Below are positions 6,727 to 10,920 of a stretch of DNA of 10,920 nt, in pieces. Position numbers and translations under genes: made by a program. The stretch spans positions 1-10,920 of the forward strand of contig MGDH01000043.1 of NCBI GenBank assembly GCA_001790855.1, written 5' to 3'. How positions within the stretch are numbered: the stretch's first letter is position 1; each line of letters starts with the position of its first letter. This stretch comes from Candidatus Schekmanbacteria bacterium RIFCSPLOWO2_02_FULL_38_14 (GTDB lineage Bacteria > Schekmanbacteria > GWA2-38-11). The notes below the pieces were generated by a model. That model saw only the letters and a list, made by a program, of their open reading frames with translations, was not told the origin of the DNA and ran no database searches.

Positions 6727-9636
6727 TTACGGCAATCCTAACTGGAGGGCAGGGTCTCCGAAAAGAGCCAAATCTTCAAGGTACTCATCTGGAAGATAGG
6801 TGTTGGTTACAGCGGAAATCAGAGAGTCAGTAACAGCCTTGCCGAGTGTTTTTTCTTTGTTCTGAAAAATAGTTTTAAAAAGCTCAGTTCCTATCTTTTC
6901 ATAATCTGCATTGAACCCGACCCCTGTTGCTCCCCAGAATCCAATTGCCCCTTTGTCTTTGGCAAGTAAAAACTCCTCGCCAAGGCTTTCACCTAAATAA
7001 TCAGGAAAAAATCCGTTCAGACAGTTCAAGGTGGTTACAAAGGTCAATTTATTGTTATTGCTGAGGGATGGAATATCATCAGAAGTAAATATTTTTTCAC
7101 GAGCCCAGTCGACTTTATCACCATGACCTGTGTAATTTGTAAGAAGAGCGCCATCGTTTATTCCGTTAATAATTTCAGTTCTTGTTGCTGAAACAATATT
7201 TTGTAACTGAGCATCTGAGGTATCTTTTGGGTAGTCAGACAAATAGGTTTTCTGAGATATAAAAGGATTTGATAAAAGAGCTGCTAAATTGTCAGAGAGA
7301 TTAGGAAAGTTTCCTCCATCATCAGGAACGCCATCTTCTATATAATTATCTGATATCAACAGAACATTATTATTCCAATCTGAAAATGGCTGGGAGTTTT
7401 CATAATTTATAATTTTGTTAACAACTGCTTCTACTTCTTCTTTTGTTTTAGCAGGAATCCGTCCAATATAAATATCAGGAAATTTATCGTCTCCGTTAAC
7501 AGAAACAAACCAGTTATCAGATGGAGTTGGTCCAAAGAATGAAGTGTTTACAAGTTTTACAGGGATATAATTCTTAACTCCACTCTTTATATAGTCTTTA
7601 TAATCATAATTGGCATCTCCGACTAAAAGCACATACTGTGGTTTTGGGTTCCAGTTTTCATAGGTAAATTTCAAGAAATCTCTTATTGCATCAGGGGTGA
7701 AGATTCCGGAACTAAACTCATCATAAACATCATCTATTTTTACAACTTTTACGTTTAGTCCTTTGCCTTCTCTAAAGACCTTAAGCGGATTTATGGCATC
7801 ATAAAAATCTTTGTGTGTAATGATAATATAATCAGCACCGTTTCCGGAAGATTTTAAAGCTGACTCTTCGTCAATTTCTATCGTATCAGACTTTTTGACT
7901 TTGTTTTTTTCAATTGCATAATAATTCTTTTCTCCTTCTATCTTGTCTTTGAACAAGGCTGCAAATTTTCCAGCAATCTTTTTTGTTTTAGCCTTGATAA
8001 CCTTTACTTCATATGGGTCAGTAACATCAAAAACTTCTATGTTTTTTGTAGAAAAATTTGTCACCTTGAACTGAGAATTTTTATTTCCTGTTTTTGAAAA
8101 AATAAGGCTGTCATTTTCTGCCGCAAGGAGTTTATAATATCCTATCTCAAACCAATTCAGATTTATCCCGTCAATTGTTATTCCTTTATCAGCAAAGGCT
8201 TTAATTTCGAGAGTGTTTTCTTCGTTTTTAAGCAATGAATGGGGGATGGTTTTGTTAGGCGAATATTCAGAAAATCCATCCCATTTTTTTTCATCTACTA
8301 ATTTATCATTAAGAAAAATCTGCGTATGATGGTCTGGATTAACAGGGACATCTGTTAACCCTTGAAATGAAACTTTCAGAGATGTATTTCCATTTTTCTT
8401 TTTGAGGTTGTTTAAGGTGAAATTGATTGTGAAAGACTTGCTGGTGTTTTCCTCTGTGATAAATGTATGCCAGAACCAGTGTTCTTTTCCTTCTTTCTTT
8501 GGTATTGTCTGGGTGTATTCGATATTTTCTTCGCCATGGTAAATTGCTTTGAAAGAGCTTTCAAATGGTTTGGATAAAGAAGGGGATGTTCCGGAATTAT
8601 TCATCCTTTTTCCGGGAGCATCGTCTATAACAAGCCAGTAGATATTTGTATCAGTAAATTCTCCATTGTTTTTCTCTCCGTAAAATTCAATGTAGTCCCC
8701 ATCATCAAAGACTCCATCATTTTCTCCCATAGAGAGAATTGCTAATTCATTTTCCTTGTTGAACATTCTGATGTTTTTGGGGTCAATGGTAGAGGTGTCT
8801 ATGCCAGCCTGTTCTAAATCACTGGAAGTAATCCTGTAGATTCCGTCCTCTTTTATTGCTATTTTCAGAGATGGAAATTGAGTTGCGGAAAAAATTGAAG
8901 TCTTTTGGGATGAGTTGGATTTAAAATTAACTTTTTGTATATCAGGTTCAAAGGATATTTGAATTTTGATTTTTGGATAAACCCTTATTTCTCTTGAAAC
9001 AGGATTAAACTGTACAGGGAAAATTTTCAGTAAAGCGACTTTCTGGTTCCTTATAAAACCTTCCTTAGAGATTTCCACAATATTTTCAGGATAGAATTCA
9101 TTTTTAGAATAAATGTTGCCATTAATAGCAAATCTTTTTGAGATTATAAAATTTCCATTGATTTCCTGTGAAAATCCCCCCTGCCCCCCCCTTATTAAAG
9201 GGGGGTAAAGGGGGATTGTCTTATTATTTTCTTTGCTCTGTTGAGGTATGAGTATTTCCTGAGAGTATATTTCTGGGTATGGAGAAAGATAAAAACCTTT
9301 ATAAATATTGGAGCGGGCTTCAATAATTTTATATGATAATTTTTTTCCAGAAGGAATTTCAATCAATTTGCTTTTGACAGGCAAGATTGGTGCGCCGGGG
9401 ATATTTGTTGAACCAGAATTTTCCAAGCTGATTCCCTGGAAAAGTTCTCCATTTATCTCTTTATTATGAGATTTTATCCCTCCAGCTTTGAACTCGTAAA
9501 CAAGAGAGTTGCTGTCCGAGCTTATAAGTTTCAACTCTCCGGAATAAGCCGGTGACAGAGTGAATAAATTAAATAAAAATAAAAAAAATGGTGTCAGAAT
9601 TAAATATTGTTTTTTTATTTTATTTTGTTCAAACAT
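6727..9636 (-). CDS. Secreted gingipain-type cysteine protease (peptidase family C25)
   Basis: From ATG at 9636 the product is 969 aa. It has a classic signal peptide (KIKK, a hydrophobic run, SPAYSG). A C25 propeptide-like region follows (PGAPILPVKSKLIEIPSG), then a region like the PorU/C25 N-terminal part (DGIYRITSSDLEQAGID, IEFYGEKNNGEF). The catalytic domain covers roughly the last 370 residues. It includes YVLLVGDANYDY, PSDNWF, DIYIGRIPAKT, the histidine in YTGHGD (His838) and the cysteine in LNCLNGFF (Cys872), so the catalytic dyad is intact. It ends LALFGDPALQLGLP without a type IX sorting domain. Export by Sec then T2SS is plausible but inferred. A palindromic repeat inserted in frame encodes residues 141-155. 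An in-frame TTG at 9660 would add eight residues, but the promoter makes it unlikely. Confidence 0.88.
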   Translation of the reverse strand: MFEQNKIKKQYLILTPFFLFLFNLFTLSPAYSGELKLISSDSNSLVYEFKAGGIKSHNKEINGELFQGISLENSGSTNIPGAPILPVKSKLIEIPSGKKLSYKIIEARSNIYKGFYLSPYPEIYSQEILIPQQSKENNKTIPLYPPLIRGGQGGFSQEINGNFIISKRFAINGNIYSKNEFYPENIVEISKEGFIRNQKVALLKIFPVQFNPVSREIRVYPKIKIQISFEPDIQKVNFKSNSSQKTSIFSATQFPSLKIAIKEDGIYRITSSDLEQAGIDTSTIDPKNIRMFNKENELAILSMGENDGVFDDGDYIEFYGEKNNGEFTDTNIYWLVIDDAPGKRMNNSGTSPSLSKPFESSFKAIYHGEENIEYTQTIPKKEGKEHWFWHTFITEENTSKSFTINFTLNNLKKKNGNTSLKVSFQGLTDVPVNPDHHTQIFLNDKLVDEKKWDGFSEYSPNKTIPHSLLKNEENTLEIKAFADKGITIDGINLNWFEIGYYKLLAAENDSLIFSKTGNKNSQFKVTNFSTKNIEVFDVTDPYEVKVIKAKTKKIAGKFAALFKDKIEGEKNYYAIEKNKVKKSDTIEIDEESALKSSGNGADYIIITHKDFYDAINPLKVFREGKGLNVKVVKIDDVYDEFSSGIFTPDAIRDFLKFTYENWNPKPQYVLLVGDANYDYKDYIKSGVKNYIPVKLVNTSFFGPTPSDNWFVSVNGDDKFPDIYIGRIPAKTKEEVEAVVNKIINYENSQPFSDWNNNVLLISDNYIEDGVPDDGGNFPNLSDNLAALLSNPFISQKTYLSDYPKDTSDAQLQNIVSATRTEIINGINDGALLTNYTGHGDKVDWAREKIFTSDDIPSLSNNNKLTFVTTLNCLNGFFPDYLGESLGEEFLLAKDKGAIGFWGATGVGFNADYEKIGTELFKTIFQNKEKTLGKAVTDSLISAVTNTYLPDEYLEDLALFGDPALQLGLP
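9173..9217. repeat. Palindromic C-rich repeat inserted in frame in the C25 protease gene
   Basis: The + strand reads AATCCCCCC, CTG-type spacer, a C-run, TTATTAA, a G-run, TAAAGGGGGATT: an imperfect inverted repeat with arms of about 19 bases. On the coding strand it translates as IPLYPPLIRGGQGGF, a Pro/Gly peptide unlike the flanking protein. It is related to the repeat at 6492-6560. Confidence 0.75.
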
Positions 9637-9660
9637 AATAATAAATCTTGGTTTGGTCAA

Positions 9661-9689
9661 AGGATATTCAATATTTTATCGTCTGTCAA
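9661..9689 (-). promoter_or_regulatory. Promoter of the C25 protease gene
   Basis: On the minus strand a perfect -35 TTGACA (9689-9684) is followed after exactly 17 bases by TATCCT (9666-9661), 4 of 6 matches to the -10 box. The predicted start of transcription is near 9654, downstream of the in-frame TTG at 9660. The usable start codon is therefore ATG at 9636. No clear ribosome binding site precedes that ATG. Confidence 0.6.
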
Positions 9690-9894
9690 TTTGGTATAAA
9701 AAATCTCAAAATGTTAAATCCCTTGCATGGTTTAATTTAAAGTAGTTTATTTTTTCATCTGGAAGAAGTGGAACTAATTGTTTTACAAGTCGTTTCAGAT
9801 AGCTTTTATAGAAGGTTAATTATTCTGAAAGGTGTTAAAAGGGAATAATTTTATCATTTTATCAAAACCATTCAATATTAAATTACTACTAATC
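9690..9894. other. Gap between the C25 protease and the small peptide gene
   Basis: These AT-rich bases contain the approach to the C25 promoter but no GC-rich hairpin that would end the peptide transcript. One minus-strand open stretch (9819-9706, 37 codons, no usable start codon) has a protein-like composition with many Lys and Leu, but no supporting signal. Confidence 0.4.
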
Positions 9895-10050
9895 TCAACT
9901 TCCCTGATTAAAGCATTGGGGTATTATACACTGGCTCTGGGTTGGTCCAGAAATGCTGATTCCCTTGCAGACCCCAAGAACAGCTTCCTCAGGGACAAGT
10001 TTTATTTGTCTGAGCTGAGGCTTTTTGTAAGTTTTAAGTTTCTTTTTCAT
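9895..10050 (-). CDS. Small cysteine-containing peptide, possible RiPP precursor
   Basis: This 51-aa gene is normally missed by length cut-offs. ATG at 10050 is preceded by AGGAG five bases upstream, and TGA lies at 9897-9895. The N-terminal half is basic and leader-like (MKKKLKTYKKPQL), containing YxxPxL at residues 8-13, then LVPEEAVLGVCKG at 18-30. The C-terminal half is uncharged, rich in Ser, Gly, Gln and Ile, and holds C41 and C46 after C28. There is no signal peptide. This leader-then-core layout, and the likeness of YxxPxL to the motif bound by RiPP recognition elements in lasso peptide leaders, suggest a modified-peptide precursor. That is inference; no maturation enzyme is visible. 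It lies 46 bases after the S8 protease stop on the same strand, so co-transcription is possible. The translation of the opposite strand here is a shadow. Confidence 0.7.
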   Translation of the reverse strand: MKKKLKTYKKPQLRQIKLVPEEAVLGVCKGISISGPTQSQCIIPQCFNQGS

Positions 10051-10055
10051 ATAGT

Positions 10056-10060
10056 CTCCT
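10056..10060 (-). promoter_or_regulatory. Ribosome binding site of the small peptide gene
   Basis: AGGAG on the minus strand lies five bases before ATG at 10050. It is the strongest such site on this strand in the window and is the main argument that the 51-aa frame is translated. Confidence 0.75.
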
Positions 10061-10096
10061 AATTTTCCTATTTCTTTTCTTTCCGCTAAATACTAT

Positions 10097-10920
10097 TTAT
10101 TTTATTAAAATCGGGCCATAAATAGTGCTTTCGCCTCTGTTATTGATATCTTCGAGTTTATACCAATATATTTTGCCATAGCTGGCTTTTTTATCAATAA
10201 ACCTGTAGCTTGCGCCATTTAATTTATTCCCTCTTGCAATAATAATTTTTTTGTTAATCTTTGTGTACTTACCATTTTCAGCATTGCTTCTTAAAATATT
10301 AAAACCAAGATTGTCAATTTCAGATTCTGTTGACCAATCCAATATCACTCTTTTCTTTTTCTGCTGAGCGATATTATTTTTCTTTGAGTTTGATTCAGTA
10401 GCAGTAAAAGAGGACAGAGAGATAAGTGTTGGCCCGCTTGGAAGATTTAGCCTTCCTGAACCATAAATGTTATCTTTGCCGGCAGTTCCCATATCAATTG
10501 CATTTCCTTCAAGATAGGATTGAACCTGGTTGACAGTAAAGGAGGGAAATCTCTGCCATACAAGTGCGGCTGCTCCCGCGACATGAGGAGATGATGCAGA
10601 AGTACCAAACCAATGCCCGTATGTAAAACTATCAACATTATCAGGACCTGCAATATCAGGTTTTATTCTTGGAGTTGCTCCGTTCCAGTTTGTTGTTGGT
10701 CCCTTGGAACTGAAGCTTTCCTGAGGTCCTGTTGTCCAACTTGATGAAGCGATGGCACCAACTGCCATTACTCCGGTTGCATCAGCAGGAGACATAAAGC
10801 TTCCAGAAGGAGTCCTGTTGTTTGATTGAAGGTCGTGTCTGAAGGTGTATAATTTCATATCGCAGTTTCTTGTTGTGGAAAAATTTTCTATAATTATTCC
10901 GTAACTTCCAGAACCTCCGG
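10097..10920 (-). CDS. Subtilisin-like serine protease (peptidase family S8), C-terminal part
   Basis: The frame is open to the right edge, so 273 residues of a longer protein are seen. The Met at 10858 is internal, not a start. The first about 25 residues (GGSGSYGIIIENF, then MKLYTF) look like the end of a beta-sandwich insert. The subtilase core then shows PADATGVMAVGAI, SSKGP, RIKPDIAGPDNV and the catalytic serine block FGTSASSPHVAGAAAL, with Ser encoded at 10600-10598. The catalytic Asp and His lie outside the window. After the core (GSGRLNLP) comes a fibronectin-III/FlgD-like domain, from ILDWSTESEIDNLGFNILRS to YWYKLEDINNRGESTIYGP, common at the ends of secreted proteins in Deltaproteobacteria-like lineages. 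No anchor follows. It is probably secreted. Confidence 0.9.
   Translation of the reverse strand, partial: GGSGSYGIIIENFSTTRNCDMKLYTFRHDLQSNNRTPSGSFMSPADATGVMAVGAIASSSWTTGPQESFSSKGPTTNWNGATPRIKPDIAGPDNVDSFTYGHWFGTSASSPHVAGAAALVWQRFPSFTVNQVQSYLEGNAIDMGTAGKDNIYGSGRLNLPSGPTLISLSSFTATESNSKKNNIAQQKKKRVILDWSTESEIDNLGFNILRSNAENGKYTKINKKIIIARGNKLNGASYRFIDKKASYGKIYWYKLEDINNRGESTIYGPILIK

Noticed and set aside
9560-9745. A 61-codon + strand frame over the beginning of the C25 gene.
   Set aside because: It is antisense to the signal peptide region, where AT-rich hydrophobic codons give open frames on both strands.
9706-9819. A 37-codon minus-strand open stretch with protein-like composition (FYKSYLKRLVKQL, then LLPDEKINYF) between the small peptide and the C25 gene.
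   Set aside because: No ATG, GTG or TTG start with a ribosome binding site, a stop directly upstream in frame, and no recognised family. It may be a gene remnant or chance.
9832-10062. A 76-codon + strand frame starting with GTG.
   Set aside because: It overlaps the 51-aa minus-strand gene almost completely. The minus frame has the better ribosome binding site and a recognisable peptide layout.

Overview
The window is AT-rich bacterial DNA with three parts: a type II secretion (T2SS) operon on the + strand, a repeat-rich convergent intergenic region, and a minus-strand block with two secreted proteases and one overlooked 51-residue peptide. The T2SS marks a diderm (Gram-negative-type) organism. 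Low GC, TTG/GTG starts, a GspE with a tetracysteine zinc motif, and C-rich palindromic repeats that encode PPLIRGGQGGF-type peptides together suggest an uncultured Deltaproteobacteria-, Nitrospirota- or Schekmanbacteria-like lineage. This is inference; no marker gene settles it.

Positions 1-6461 hold a short leader with a sigma70-type promoter, then gspE (ATPase), gspF (inner-membrane platform), gspG (major pseudopilin), and the minor pseudopilins gspH, gspI, gspJ and gspK, in the canonical order and nearly back to back. The only sizeable internal gap (3137-3335, between gspF and gspG) carries short-word repeats and an extended -10 promoter candidate. gspJ begins with four exact 7-bp repeats, and a change of one unit either way would stop translation early. 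The operon ends at gspK, followed by an intrinsic terminator at 6581-6608. Genes for GspC, D, L, M, N and the prepilin peptidase are not in the window.

Positions 6462-6726 lie between convergent genes and hold an imperfect inverted repeat of AATCCCCC type and the terminator. A relative of that repeat sits in frame inside the propeptide region of the neighbouring protease gene.

Positions 6727-10920 read on the minus strand. In transcription order they are: the C-terminal part of a subtilisin-like S8 protease (its beginning lies beyond the right edge); 46 bases later a small gene (10050 to 9895) with a strong ribosome binding site, encoding a 51-aa cysteine-containing peptide with YxxPxL and PEEAVL..CK blocks; then a gingipain-type C25 cysteine protease with its own promoter. 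The two proteases carry secretion features and could be T2SS substrates, since their genes face the T2SS operon. The small peptide looks like a leader-plus-core precursor of a modified peptide (RiPP) and is the most interesting object here. No modification enzyme is visible in the window.
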